From Shewanella sp. CG12_big_fil_rev_8_21_14_0_65_47_15 (lineage in GTDB: Bacteria; Pseudomonadota; Gammaproteobacteria; Enterobacterales; Shewanellaceae): a stretch of DNA of 34,327 nucleotides. The DNA is taken from assembly GCF_002783505.1 (NCBI RefSeq), contig NZ_PFGL01000055.1:1-34327 (forward strand). Direction: 5' to 3'. The notes under the pieces are model-generated. The model saw only the letters and a program-made list of their open reading frames with translations, had not been told where the DNA came from and ran no database searches. The position numbers and the translations under genes are program-made. This document shows, piece by piece, positions 1 through 8,085 of the stretch (within the stretch, counting starts at the first letter, position 1; every line of letters begins with the position of its first letter).

Positions 1-2
1 TC

Positions 3-2813
3 GAAGGTTTTAGGCAGAGATACCGCCGCCGTTTCGAAGTCATAGTCAAAGAGCCTGAATCCGTTTACCAATTGGTGAGCCGTAATCTGATGCCCGCGGG
101 AATTGAAAACTACCTGCCGCTGTTTTTTGATGACATTGCGACCCTGTTCGATTACCTCCCCAGTGGCACCCAGCTTGTCACCTTAGGCGACATTGAAAAG
201 TCGGCTCGCGCCCATTTGCAGGAGGTCGAAACCCGCTACCAAGATAGACGCGTCGATCCACTGCGGCCATTACTGGCGCCTAAAGAGCTGTATTTACTGA
301 TAGAAGAGTTATTTGCGGCCTTTAAACCCCTGCCCCGATATCAGTTTATTGCCCCCAGTTTGGGAGTTAATGACGATAAGGGCTCGGTGATCGATGCCCA
401 GTTGTTACCCGACATCAGTGCCAATCACAAATTAAAACAACCCCTATTGGCATTGCAGGATTACGCTCAGAGTGCACCGCGCATCCTATTCAGTGCCGAA
501 TCCGAAGGACGACGTGAGGCCCTGTTCGAACTCTTAGATAAAATCCAGCTTAAACCCACGTTATTTAGCCATTTTAATGAGTTTATTCAAAGCGATGCTA
601 AATTAGGACTCATAGTTTCGCCGCTATCACGGGGCTGTTTACTTAAGCTCAATGCAAGGGATGCGGTCAGCATTATTTGCGAAACCGAGCTTTTTGGACA
701 CCGCATTTCCCAACAGCGCCGCCGGGAAAAACAGCGTCAGATCAGCAATGATGCCCTGATTAAAAACCTAGCCGAACTCAAAGTGGGCCAGCCCATAGTG
801 CACCTCGAGCACGGAGTGGCCTTGTATCAAGGGCTCATCACCTTAGATACGGGCGGTCTGGTGGCGGAATACCTGCAATTGGAATACGCAGGGGGCGATA
901 AACTCTATGTGCCCGTCTCGAATCTGCACCTTATTAGTCGCTACAGTATGGGAGCCGATGGCGATGCGCACTTAAATAAACTCGGCAACGAGACGTGGGC
1001 CAAGGCAAAAAATAAAGCCATTGAAAAAATTCGGGATGTGGCGGCGGAATTACTCGATGTTTATGCCCGTCGTCAGGCTCGTCCGGGTGAAAGCTGCGCG
1101 ATTGACGAAGAGGAATACGCCCAATTTGCCCAAGGGTTCCCCTTCGAGGAGACTGTCGATCAAGAAAGCGCCATTCATGCGGTATTAGCGGATATGCAAT
1201 CGCCTACCGCCATGGACAGATTAGTTTGCGGCGATGTGGGCTTTGGTAAAACCGAAGTGGCCATGCGCGCCGCCTTTGTGGCCGTCAACGCCGGTAAGCA
1301 AGTGGTTGTCCTAGTGCCGACCACACTGCTTGCCCAGCAACATTATGAAAACTTTAAGGACAGATTCGCCGACTGGCCAGTCGTTACCGAAGTCATGTCT
1401 CGTTTTAGAACGGCTAAAGAGCAAGACCAAGTGCTTAAGCAGCTTGAAGAAGGCAAAGTCGATATCGTTATTGGTACGCATAAGTTGCTGCAATCCCAAG
1501 TGAAATTTGAAAACTTAGGCTTACTTATCATAGATGAAGAACACAGATTCGGTGTGCGTCAAAAGGAAAAAATCAAAGCGCTGCGGGCCAATGTGGATAT
1601 TTTAACCCTGACGGCAACGCCGATCCCGCGCACCTTGAACATGGCCATGTCGGGTATGCGTGATCTATCGATTATTGCCACTCCGCCCGCCAAACGCTTA
1701 GCCGTCAAAACCTTTGTCCGTGAATTCGATCTCGCCACAGTGCGCGAGGCTATACTGCGGGAAATCCTCCGTGGTGGCCAAGTGTATTATCTGCATAACA
1801 ATGTCGAAACCATCGAAAAATGCGCCCAGGATATTATCGATTTACTGCCCGAGGCTCGGGTCGTCGTGGCCCACGGGCAAATGCGAGAGCGGGATCTTGA
1901 GCGGGTGATGTCGGATTTTTACCATCAAAGATTCAACGTCTTAGTCTGTACCACTATTATCGAAACCGGTATCGATGTGCCCAGTGCTAATACTATTATT
2001 ATCGAGCGTGCCGATACCTTCGGTCTGGCGCAGTTACATCAATTACGGGGCCGCGTCGGACGCTCGCACCATCAGGCCTATGCCTATTTAATGACTCCGC
2101 ATCCCAAACGTATGACCAGTGATGCGCGTAAACGCTTAGAAGCCATAGATGCACTCGAAGATCTCGGTGCCGGTTTTATGCTGGCCACCCAAGATTTAGA
2201 GATCCGCGGCGCAGGTGAACTCTTAGGCGATGAGCAGAGCGGCCATATCTCTAAGATTGGCTTTAGCCTGTATATGGAAATGCTCGAATCGGCGGTAAAG
2301 GCACTTAAAGAAGGCAAAGAACCGTCGCTCGCACAAATGCTGAATCAACAATGTGAAATAGAGCTGAGGATCCCAGCACTACTCCCCGAGGCCTACGTGG
2401 GTGATGTGAATGTTCGTCTATCCTTGTATAAACGGATTGCGGGCTGCGAAACAGAGGCGGCGCTCGACGAGTTAAAGGTCGAATTGATCGACCGTTTTGG
2501 TTTACTACCCGAGGCCACTAAAAATCTGATGGAAATGACCCTCTATAAACATCAAGCGACTCGCCTAGGCGCAACCAAAATTGAAGTGCATGCCACGGGT
2601 GGCAGTATCGAATTTAGCAATGACCATGTGATCGACCCAGGCTTTATTATTGGGTTACTCCAAAGCCAGCCACAAATCTATCGAATGGAAGGGCCGAATA
2701 AGTTAAAGTTCAGCCTTCCCGCTGAAACGGCGAAGGATAGGCTCGCTTTAGTCAAACTCTTGCTCGAACAACTATCTCAACATCAATCGCAACATCGTCT
2801 TGGAGATAAATAG
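3..2813 (+). CDS. mfd: Transcription-repair coupling factor Mfd, 5' end cut off by window edge
   Basis: Mfd is a DNA translocase that removes RNA polymerase stalled at lesions and recruits UvrA for nucleotide excision repair. The reading frame is open from base 3 with no start, so the gene begins outside the window; about 210 N-terminal residues (part of the UvrB-like module) are missing compared with the 1148-residue E. coli protein. A TTG at 72 is internal, because the residues before it (QRYRRRFEV, then PESVYQ) still match Mfd. Counting from that TTG: the RNA-polymerase-binding region (HLEHGV, LYVPVSNLHLISRY) comes first, then helicase motif I GDVGFGKT at 387-394, the DEEH box at 488-491, TATPIPRTL, and the TRG-type motif near GRVGRSHH. 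The C-terminal Mfd domain is complete and ends in TAG. The stop overlaps the next gene by one base, so the two are probably translationally coupled. Confidence 0.97.
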   Translation, partial: EGFRQRYRRRFEVIVKEPESVYQLVSRNLMPAGIENYLPLFFDDIATLFDYLPSGTQLVTLGDIEKSARAHLQEVETRYQDRRVDPLRPLLAPKELYLLIEELFAAFKPLPRYQFIAPSLGVNDDKGSVIDAQLLPDISANHKLKQPLLALQDYAQSAPRILFSAESEGRREALFELLDKIQLKPTLFSHFNEFIQSDAKLGLIVSPLSRGCLLKLNARDAVSIICETELFGHRISQQRRREKQRQISNDALIKNLAELKVGQPIVHLEHGVALYQGLITLDTGGLVAEYLQLEYAGGDKLYVPVSNLHLISRYSMGADGDAHLNKLGNETWAKAKNKAIEKIRDVAAELLDVYARRQARPGESCAIDEEEYAQFAQGFPFEETVDQESAIHAVLADMQSPTAMDRLVCGDVGFGKTEVAMRAAFVAVNAGKQVVVLVPTTLLAQQHYENFKDRFADWPVVTEVMSRFRTAKEQDQVLKQLEEGKVDIVIGTHKLLQSQVKFENLGLLIIDEEHRFGVRQKEKIKALRANVDILTLTATPIPRTLNMAMSGMRDLSIIATPPAKRLAVKTFVREFDLATVREAILREILRGGQVYYLHNNVETIEKCAQDIIDLLPEARVVVAHGQMRERDLERVMSDFYHQRFNVLVCTTIIETGIDVPSANTIIIERADTFGLAQLHQLRGRVGRSHHQAYAYLMTPHPKRMTSDARKRLEAIDALEDLGAGFMLATQDLEIRGAGELLGDEQSGHISKIGFSLYMEMLESAVKALKEGKEPSLAQMLNQQCEIELRIPALLPEAYVGDVNVRLSLYKRIAGCETEAALDELKVELIDRFGLLPEATKNLMEMTLYKHQATRLGATKIEVHATGGSIEFSNDHVIDPGFIIGLLQSQPQIYRMEGPNKLKFSLPAETAKDRLALVKLLLEQLSQHQSQHRLGDK

Positions 2814-3853
2814 TGTTACGTCAACTCGCGGTCTCTATCGCTACATTCATGGCACTCTCACACAGTCAGCTTGCCCGTGCCGAAGCTTGGTTCGAGGTGG
2901 AAGTCTATGTGTTTGAACGCCAAAGCCAAACAACCGAGCAATGGCCAAATGCCCCCATTGCCACCAACACCCATAGCGCCATCGACTTTATTTCTCCCCT
3001 CGTTGCCCAAGTTGTCACCCCTATGGGTTCAGCGGCAACACCCTGCACGCTCGTGTTTGATGCCGATGCCAATAGCCACTGTGCAGAGCAACTCAATGCC
3101 GACGGCACGACTGTAGATAACTTCAGCAGCGATGGCACCTCAGCCCCGGCTGCGATAGGCACAGCTCCTGCGGCGATAAACACTGTCGCCACCGAATACC
3201 GCTATCCATCGACTATCCCATCGGAAATCGGTAACAACAATACGGCGAATGCGTCCTCCGGTGCCGATGCCCTATTACTCTCCAGCAGTCAAGGGCAATT
3301 TGCTAGTATCATCAGTAGTTTATCGAGGGAGCGTGGTAATCGCAGCCTATTACATATGACATGGCAACAACCGATGCGCAGTAAGAGTGGCGCAGTGCCT
3401 ATCCATTTATTTGCGGGTAAAGACTTCTCTGGCACCTACCATTTCGATGGTCGTAAAATTGCGCAACAAGCATTAAACGAACCCATGCTAAATGCCGACG
3501 GAACCCCAATGCCCATGCCGACGGTATCACCCGTTTGGGAGCTAGATGGCACGCTCAATATCTATTTAAATCATTATTTATATATCGAAACGGCCTTAAA
3601 TCTGCGTAAGGAAGGCAGAAAATTAATGGCCGTTGAAAATACCGATCTGGCGACAGTCACAACTCCACAACCTAAGGTGATGACACCTTATTTAATGGCG
3701 ATCCCACTCGAACAAAATCGCCGGGTAAAGAGTGAGGAGATCCATTACTTAGATCATCCCGAAATGGGCATGGTGATCCAAATTCGTAAAATGGCACAGC
3801 CGAGCAACCCGGTTGGGCAGGATGCTGGAGTGGCACAAACCGTCCAGTATTAA
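2813..3853 (+). CDS. CsiV-like exported envelope protein
   Basis: Predicted exported protein of 346 residues resembling CsiV, a family linked to peptidoglycan binding and often annotated next to mfd in Shewanella and Vibrio relatives. The GTG start at 2813 uses the last base of the mfd stop (taGTG), with GGAG at 2802-2805 as ribosome-binding site. A signal peptide is visible: basic start, hydrophobic core, cleavage probably after ARA (residue 23), followed by the family-like start EAWFEVEVYVFER. Residues of about 95-155 form a low-complexity Ala/Thr/Ser/Asn-rich stretch that looks like a flexible insertion. The C-terminal half has the typical beta-rich pattern (LDGTLNIYLNHYLYIET, then EEIHYLDHPEMGMVIQIRK). 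The family call rests on recognition of the N- and C-terminal motifs; the molecular role is uncertain. Confidence 0.8.
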   Translation: MLRQLAVSIATFMALSHSQLARAEAWFEVEVYVFERQSQTTEQWPNAPIATNTHSAIDFISPLVAQVVTPMGSAATPCTLVFDADANSHCAEQLNADGTTVDNFSSDGTSAPAAIGTAPAAINTVATEYRYPSTIPSEIGNNNTANASSGADALLLSSSQGQFASIISSLSRERGNRSLLHMTWQQPMRSKSGAVPIHLFAGKDFSGTYHFDGRKIAQQALNEPMLNADGTPMPMPTVSPVWELDGTLNIYLNHYLYIETALNLRKEGRKLMAVENTDLATVTTPQPKVMTPYLMAIPLEQNRRVKSEEIHYLDHPEMGMVIQIRKMAQPSNPVGQDAGVAQTVQY

Positions 3854-3865
3854 TAGTGTAAATGT

Positions 3866-3906
3866 GGGATAGCCAATGGCAGTAAAAGTTGTTAACTGGC
3901 TATCCC
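3866..3906 (+). terminator. Possible terminator hairpin after the CsiV-like gene
   Basis: GGGATAGCCA (3866-3875) pairs perfectly with TGGCTATCCC (3897-3906) across a 21-base loop, 13 bases after the stop. There is no real T-run after it, so it is a weak or factor-dependent terminator, or a 3' stabilising hairpin. It lies between convergent genes. Confidence 0.4.
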
Positions 3907-3970
3907 CGTTCACACTTTCCACTGTGTATTTCGCAATAAAACGGGCTAATACAACAAGTTAATAAATGGG

Positions 3971-4246
3971 CTAAGATTGCACAATGGAAAAGTCGAGGTA
4001 GATATCATCGGCTTTATCTTCACCCACAGTCACTGTGAGTCCCTCGGTGCAGGGCACACCCACTTCGCACCAAGCAATCAAGTTATTCACCGCAATATCA
4101 CTGCCTTGGGCTAAAACCTCAACACTGCCATCCCGGCAATTCGTCACATAACCTGTCACACCTAAGGCCCTCGCCTTTGTCAGTGTCGCATGCCGACATC
4201 CCACTCCTTGTACTTTACCAGTCAAACGAATTAATACTCGCTTCAT
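3971..4246 (-). CDS. yccX: Acylphosphatase
   Basis: Small cytoplasmic enzyme of 91 residues that hydrolyses the carboxyl-phosphate bond of acylphosphates. The signature runs from VQGVGCRH (residues 12-19) to VTNCRDGSVEV (about 34-44). The catalytic Arg is R18 in GVGxR and the catalytic Asn is N36. Cys replaces the usual Phe in GVGF. The ATG at 4246 was chosen because AAGGGG lies just upstream and because the protein then starts directly with the family's beta strand (MKRVLIRLTGKVQG). The same frame is open further upstream to 4450, but those residues have no acylphosphatase character and cross an intrinsic terminator. The gene stands alone, convergent to the CsiV-like gene. Confidence 0.93.
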   Translation of the reverse strand: MKRVLIRLTGKVQGVGCRHATLTKARALGVTGYVTNCRDGSVEVLAQGSDIAVNNLIAWCEVGVPCTEGLTVTVGEDKADDIYLDFSIVQS

Positions 4247-4363
4247 TTCACGCCCCTTTTCCACGTATCTCATTATTGGATTAAGCATAGCCGCAATTAT
4301 CCAAAGGCTAAGTGTTAACCTCTGGATCTGTAGAGCAAAAAACAAACAAAGATTATTTTTAGG

Positions 4364-4397
4364 CAAAAAAACAGCTAACAAGACTGCTGTTAGCTGT
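4364..4397 (-). terminator. Strong intrinsic terminator on the minus strand, not explained by a gene
   Basis: On the minus strand ACAGCTAACA, a 7-base loop and TGTTAGCTGT form a perfect 10-bp stem (4371-4397), immediately followed by seven Ts (4364-4370). This is a textbook Rho-independent terminator. No credible protein gene lies just upstream on the minus strand, so it should end a small RNA or attenuate a yccX leader transcript. Confidence 0.8.
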
Positions 4398-4481
4398 GTC
4401 GGGCGACATACGCAAAGGGATATCCAATTACTGGACAAAGATAGCATCAACTCTGTAGCATTTTGTTACAAAATGACAAGG
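4364..4481 (-). ncRNA. Candidate small RNA or terminated 5' leader of yccX
   Basis: A minus-strand transcript of about 118 nt is suggested by a sigma70-like promoter (see 4488-4515), a 5'-proximal dyad CATTTTGTTACAAAATG (4459-4475, a 7-bp hairpin with a 3-base loop) and the strong terminator at 4364-4397. Two readings are possible: a free-standing sRNA, or a leader whose terminator limits read-through into yccX, which begins 118 bases further on. It matches no riboswitch class known to me. The transcript itself is an inference; the terminator and dyad are directly visible. Confidence 0.4.
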
Positions 4482-4487
4482 GTCGCT

Positions 4488-4515
4488 ACTCTACACAATA
4501 AATAATTATTTTCAA
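4488..4515 (-). promoter_or_regulatory. Candidate promoter for the minus-strand small RNA
   Basis: Reading the minus strand, TTGAAA (4515-4510) and TAGAGT (4493-4488) are separated by 16 bases. The -35 box is good and the -10 box moderate. The surroundings are AT-rich. It would start transcription near 4481, just before the dyad and terminator. Confidence 0.35.
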
Positions 4516-4639
4516 GAGTTTGAAAAATAAACCTATCCAGACTTAATCAATATAATGCTTTTAGCTGAGGATCGGTTTGCAACCATCTAGGCACTGTTCA
4601 CCATGCAAAACACTGTATATTCGTGCAAATTGGACTTGG

Positions 4640-4863
4640 TACTACAAGAACTGAGGGCTAAAAGCTGTCGGAAAATACACCGATGGTGAACTGGATGGCA
4701 ACTGGTAATGGTGGCGTGAGGACGGCCCCCCCTGCAGGTCGGCTCCTTCAACTGCAGTCAACAGGTCGGCCCTTGGAAGCGCGACTAGGAGCATGGTCAG
4801 TTGTGGGACGAAGGTACATACGAAGGCGGCATAACAAATAAGAATAGGCATCGAAATGAATGA
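4640..4863 (+). pseudogene. Decayed MORN-type repeat gene remnant
   Basis: Two frames on the plus strand carry MORN_2-like (YwqK-type) repeat text broken by stops. Frame 2 from 4640 reads YYKN, stop, GLKAVGKYTDGELDGNW, stop, WWREDG. After a C-run near 4726 the sense moves to frame 1, which from 4765 reads VGPWKRD, stop, EHGQLWDEGTYEGG. The repeating pattern of G-x-W, Y/W-x-x-x-G and G-x-Y-x-x-G is that of the family. Two or three in-frame stops plus a frameshift make it non-functional. The true ends are not clear; no start codon or ribosome-binding site remains. Full-length relatives are usually small exported or cytoplasmic repeat proteins of unclear function. Confidence 0.6.
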
Positions 4864-5054
4864 GGGATCACGGCTACTGTCGATTTCGGGGAGCCTCATT
4901 CGTCTACATAGACGAAGCCGCGCGTTAATCGGTCAGGCTGTCCCATCATCGGATAAGGTCCCTATTATGAATAGACGCATCATCACGCAGCTTCTACAGA
5001 TAACTGTAGCAACCGTTTTTTTATGTTGAGTTTAGTCACTCCAAGGAGTCAGCA

Positions 5055-5831
5055 ATGAATCAAACCAATCCTACTGCCCAGACTGGTTACGCCCTCGTCA
5101 ACGGCCTCCAAATTTACTTCGAGATCCACGGTGTCGCGAACTCTCCGCAACCGCCTTTGGTACTGTTGCACGGCGGTGGTGACACAATTGGCACTTCCTT
5201 TGGCCATCTCCTGCCAGTGCTCGCACGCAATCGACAGATTATCGCCTTCGAGCAGCAAGGTTATGGCCACACCGCCGACATTGCCGACCGTTCATTTAGT
5301 TTTGAGCAGTCAGCCGACGACACCGCTGCGCTGTTACACTACTTGCACATTGAGAAAGCCGATTGCTTTGGCTTCAGCAATGGCGGCACCATCGCTTTGC
5401 AGGTGGCAATCAGACATCCGAACATCGTGCGCAAACTCGTATTGGCATCGGCCCTTCTCAGGCGCGATGGCGCGTATCCATGGCTCTGGGAGGCAATCGA
5501 CAATGCCAAGCTGGAGAACATGCCACAGGAACTGCAGGAGGCATATCTCAAGGTTGCGCCGCACCCCGAGAACCTGCAGATGTTTCATGACAAAGCTGCC
5601 CAGCGCGTACGTGAATTCAACGACATCCCGAGTGATGCTATCCGCGGTGTCAATGCACCAACACTCGTTATTGTCGGTGATGCCGACGTCATACGTCCCG
5701 AACATGCTGTGGAGACGTTCCGGCTCATCCAACACGCACAGCTTGCCGTGCTCCCCTGCACGGATCACATGAAGTTGACTACTCGCACTGAGTGGTTAGT
5801 GCCGATGATCGAGGGGTTTCTTGATGAATAA
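5055..5831 (+). CDS. Alpha/beta hydrolase
   Basis: Soluble alpha/beta-fold hydrolase of 258 residues, substrate unknown. Visible landmarks: oxyanion-hole LLHGGGDTIGTSF, the FEQQGYGHT strand-turn, the nucleophile elbow GFSNGG with the serine in G-x-S-x-G, the catalytic Asp in VGDADVIRPEH and the catalytic His in PCTDHMKL. All three triad residues are present, so it should be active. The ATG at 5055 is preceded by AAGGAG with a good spacing. There is no signal peptide. It is flanked upstream by a decayed MORN gene and downstream by repeat DNA, and has no functional partners nearby, which fits an accessory gene inserted between yccX and ycfP-nagZ. It could be an esterase, a lactonase or a haloperoxidase-like enzyme; the sequence alone does not decide. 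Confidence 0.88.
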   Translation: MNQTNPTAQTGYALVNGLQIYFEIHGVANSPQPPLVLLHGGGDTIGTSFGHLLPVLARNRQIIAFEQQGYGHTADIADRSFSFEQSADDTAALLHYLHIEKADCFGFSNGGTIALQVAIRHPNIVRKLVLASALLRRDGAYPWLWEAIDNAKLENMPQELQEAYLKVAPHPENLQMFHDKAAQRVREFNDIPSDAIRGVNAPTLVIVGDADVIRPEHAVETFRLIQHAQLAVLPCTDHMKLTTRTEWLVPMIEGFLDE

Positions 5832-5939
5832 ACGCAAAGTGACAGCGGCCCGCTCAGCTTTCGTTCATAAGTTCAGGTGGGGCGATGCCTAATCGGGTAG
5901 CCGCAGGTATCTATCCTCCAGTCCCAACAAGCGCTTGAA

Positions 5940-5982
5940 AGGTGAACCATGGTGATTAGCGAAACGACCGTCCGCCCCATGG
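5940..5982 (+). repeat. Interspersed repeat, copy 1 (inverted copy at 33871-33913)
   Basis: These 43 bases match the reverse complement of 33871-33913 at 40 of 43 positions. The sequence begins AGGTGA and ends CCGCCCCATGG. Its right end overlaps a hairpin, CCGCCCC (5972-5978), ATGGAC loop, GGGGCGG (5985-5991), inside a wider CGACCG (5965-5970) / CGGTCG (5989-5994) pairing. No terminal repeats or transposase are visible. Confidence 0.85.
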
Positions 5983-6168
5983 ACGGGGCGGTCGAGCATC
6001 CAAGGATGGACTGGCTGCGAGTCGGTGAGTGGATGCCATGGCAAGCCTATATGAGTGGATATCAGCTAGCACTAAGATCCTAAAAGCTGAAATTAAAAGC
6101 TATCAAATACCATTTATCTACACTTTTCTATCCAAAATCAACACAGTCAATCGCCGATAAGATAAACC
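5983..6168. other. Non-coding stretch with short dyads, part of the hydrolase-ycfP gap
   Basis: Together with 5832-5939 this forms a gap of nearly 400 bases between convergent genes. It holds no credible gene. Short palindromes are frequent: CATCC-AA-GGATG (5997-6008) and TGCCATGGCA (6034-6043), as well as CAAGCGCTTG just left of the repeat. The same style of dyads occurs around the second repeat copy near 33.8 kb. Confidence 0.6.
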
Positions 6169-6199
6169 CACTCCCCTCTTTAATATAAAAAGAGGAGTG
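6169..6199. terminator. Hairpin between convergent hydrolase and ycfP genes
   Basis: CACTCCCCTCTTT (6169-6181) pairs with AAAGAGGAGTG (6189-6199) with a two-base bulge. It is 24 bases past the ycfP stop. T-runs on either side are weak (GGGTTTATC on the minus strand, ATACTTTTG on the plus strand), so efficiency is doubtful. Confidence 0.45.
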
Positions 6200-6223
6200 A
6201 TACTTTTGCCCAATCGATATAAA

Positions 6224-6763
6224 TCAAGCCAACTTAAAGGCTTTTATTTTGGGGAGATGTGCGGCGAGTTGGGGGAATTTATGGGGCTGAACTTCATCCC
6301 ATTCAATCGAATAATAGGGCTTTAACTCGCTAGCGAGCTGCTGATTATCGAACATCTCATCATTGACAGAAAATATACACATGGCCTTGTGGGTATTCTT
6401 TTCGCGGAATTGAGACACACACTTATTGGCAATATCGGCATATTCTTCAGGGCGATCAATCTTGCCCTGCATATTATCTTCGGGGTGCAAATTGGGGTTA
6501 ATTAACACTGATTTTAGGCCATTTAAAAATCCAATTCGTTCGGCCCAATATCCGCCGAGCCCAACGCCAACCATCAAAGGCGCTGGGTCGTCGGTATATT
6601 GCCTCTGCTTCGCCACTTCCTTAAGCAGATGCTGCATATCGTGTCTAGGGTGTAGCGTGCTGTAACTTAATAAACGCACATCGGGGTCAATAAACTGCAA
6701 CTGCCGCATTTTCTCATGATTACCAGGGCTAGTAGCATCAAATCCGTGAAGGTAGAAAATCAT
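6224..6763 (-). CDS. ycfP: YcfP family protein (UPF0227, esterase-like alpha/beta fold)
   Basis: A 179-residue protein nearly co-linear with E. coli YcfP (180 residues): [18 protein letters not shown] at the start, [32 protein letters not shown] and HLPKIKAFK at the end. The ATG at 6763 was preferred over one ten codons upstream because the family starts with M-I-x-Y-L-H-G-F. The fold is that of a small esterase, but at the nucleophile elbow the sequence is GVGLGG (66-71), with Gly where related YqiA-type proteins have Ser; E. coli YcfP has the same change. The biochemical role is therefore unproven. It follows nagZ by 92 bases on the same strand, the same gene order as in E. coli, so co-expression is likely. 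Confidence 0.95.
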   Translation of the reverse strand: MIFYLHGFDATSPGNHEKMRQLQFIDPDVRLLSYSTLHPRHDMQHLLKEVAKQRQYTDDPAPLMVGVGLGGYWAERIGFLNGLKSVLINPNLHPEDNMQGKIDRPEEYADIANKCVSQFREKNTHKAMCIFSVNDEMFDNQQLASELKPYYSIEWDEVQPHKFPQLAAHLPKIKAFKLA

Positions 6764-6855
6764 ATCAAGGCCTTTTACAGTGTGAGATAACACGAGTTGT
6801 TAACGAGTGACACCTATTACCCTAGCAAAAGTTTGTGTCAGAACCTTGCGTTGCA

Positions 6856-7884
6856 TCAAACTTTTGCCTGTTGGGCCAAACAAATCTGTTCAGCTAACTG
6901 TTTCGCATTTTCCCAACGAGCCGTATTATCGAGCGCTACGGCCGTTTGTGCGGCATTGGGTTTAAGTAAACTCGCAGGATACTGCGGCGCGCTCGCTGGC
7001 CATGTAAAACCATCCAGCAGCGACATTACGCCCGCATTGTCATTGCACACTAAAATCATATCGCAACCGGCAGCTAACGCCGCGCTGGCCCTTGCACGAT
7101 AATCGCCCGCAAATCCAGCGCCTTGCATGCCAAGATCGTCAGAGAAAATCACTCCGTTAAAGCCAAGTTCTTTGCGCAGCACTTGTTTTAGCCAGTATTC
7201 GGAGAAGCCCGCAGAATTGGGGTCAACTTTAGGATAAACCACGTGCGCGGGCATCACGCCTAATAACTTTTCTTTTGCGATCAATTCTTTAAACGGTTGG
7301 ATATCCTTTGCAAAAATCGCCTCGGCATCGCGCTCATCAATCGGTTTCTCGTAGTGCGAATCCGCCACTACACTGCCATGACCGGGGAAATGTTTACCCA
7401 CGGCGCCCATGCCAGCGGCGGCCATGCCCGCAATAAAGCTTTCGGCCAGTGTAATCACCTCGGCGGGCTCTGGGCTAAAGCTGCGTTTACCTATGACTTG
7501 GCTCACACCGTTTAAGTCCAACACGGGCGCGAAACTTAAGTCGATATCGCAGGCCAGTAGTTCAATTGCCATCAAGAAACCGAGTTCACAGGCCCAACGC
7601 TTTGCCAGTGCCATATCACCTTTAGCGGCGGGTAAAATATCCCCCATCGCCGGAATTAACGTGAAACCATCCCGAAAACGCTGCACCCGGCCACCTTCAT
7701 GGTCAACGGCGATCAGAATGTCGGGGCGAATTTGGCGGATCTGTTGCACTAAGGAGATTAGCTGCCCACGGCTCGAAAAATTGCGGGAAAATAGAATTAA
7801 GCCACCCACCTGCGGATGGCGAAGCATTTCAGCTTCTGCTTCACTGACATCCACCGAGAGCAAATCCAACATTAAATAACTCAT
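6856..7884 (-). CDS. nagZ: Beta-N-acetylhexosaminidase NagZ
   Basis: Cytoplasmic glycoside hydrolase family 3 enzyme of 342 residues. It removes N-acetylglucosamine from anhydromuropeptides during peptidoglycan recycling; in many gammaproteobacteria its product controls AmpR-dependent beta-lactamase. Motifs: AVDHEGGRVQRF (59-70), the substrate-binding KHFPGHGS (164-171), the mobile-loop Asp-Ser-His (175-177) that supplies the acid/base, and the nucleophile Asp in FSDDLGM (247-253). The length matches the family (about 340). There is no signal peptide, as expected. The ATG at 7884 is preceded by GGGAGAAGT, a strong ribosome-binding site. It is the upstream gene of nagZ-ycfP and diverges from sdaA. 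Confidence 0.97.
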   Translation of the reverse strand: MSYLMLDLLSVDVSEAEAEMLRHPQVGGLILFSRNFSSRGQLISLVQQIRQIRPDILIAVDHEGGRVQRFRDGFTLIPAMGDILPAAKGDMALAKRWACELGFLMAIELLACDIDLSFAPVLDLNGVSQVIGKRSFSPEPAEVITLAESFIAGMAAAGMGAVGKHFPGHGSVVADSHYEKPIDERDAEAIFAKDIQPFKELIAKEKLLGVMPAHVVYPKVDPNSAGFSEYWLKQVLRKELGFNGVIFSDDLGMQGAGFAGDYRARASAALAAGCDMILVCNDNAGVMSLLDGFTWPASAPQYPASLLKPNAAQTAVALDNTARWENAKQLAEQICLAQQAKV

Positions 7885-8085
7885 ACTTCTCCCTAAAAAT
7901 ATTCATTCATACTCAAAAAATAACCACAATAGCTAAAGTCAATATGTGTCACACAAAATACCAAAAAAGCGAACTATTCACTATTACAGCCCTTTTAAAA
8001 TCGACAATCTTACCCGCTGACAGGGCAAACTGATATGGCGAGTTAAGCTCAACTTATCCGAAGTCTTTTATATCAAAAAAACTAA

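Noticed and set aside
2905..3192. Antisense open frame over the CsiV-like gene, and similar frames over frmA, sdaA and the hydrolase
   Set aside because: These are shadows of GC-rich codon positions in real genes, with no ribosome-binding sites or family motifs.
4247..4450. N-terminal extension of the acylphosphatase frame
   Set aside because: It would run through a strong intrinsic terminator and adds 68 residues with no similarity to the family; the ATG at 4246 has a good ribosome-binding site.
4642..4899. Open frame of 85 codons on the minus strand
   Set aside because: It is antisense to recognisable MORN-repeat remnants on the plus strand and has no protein-like features of its own.
5832..5945. 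Integron attC site after the hydrolase gene
   Set aside because: A CCCAACAAGCGCTTG stretch resembles one attC arm, but no matching GTTRRRY arm or paired internal boxes could be found.
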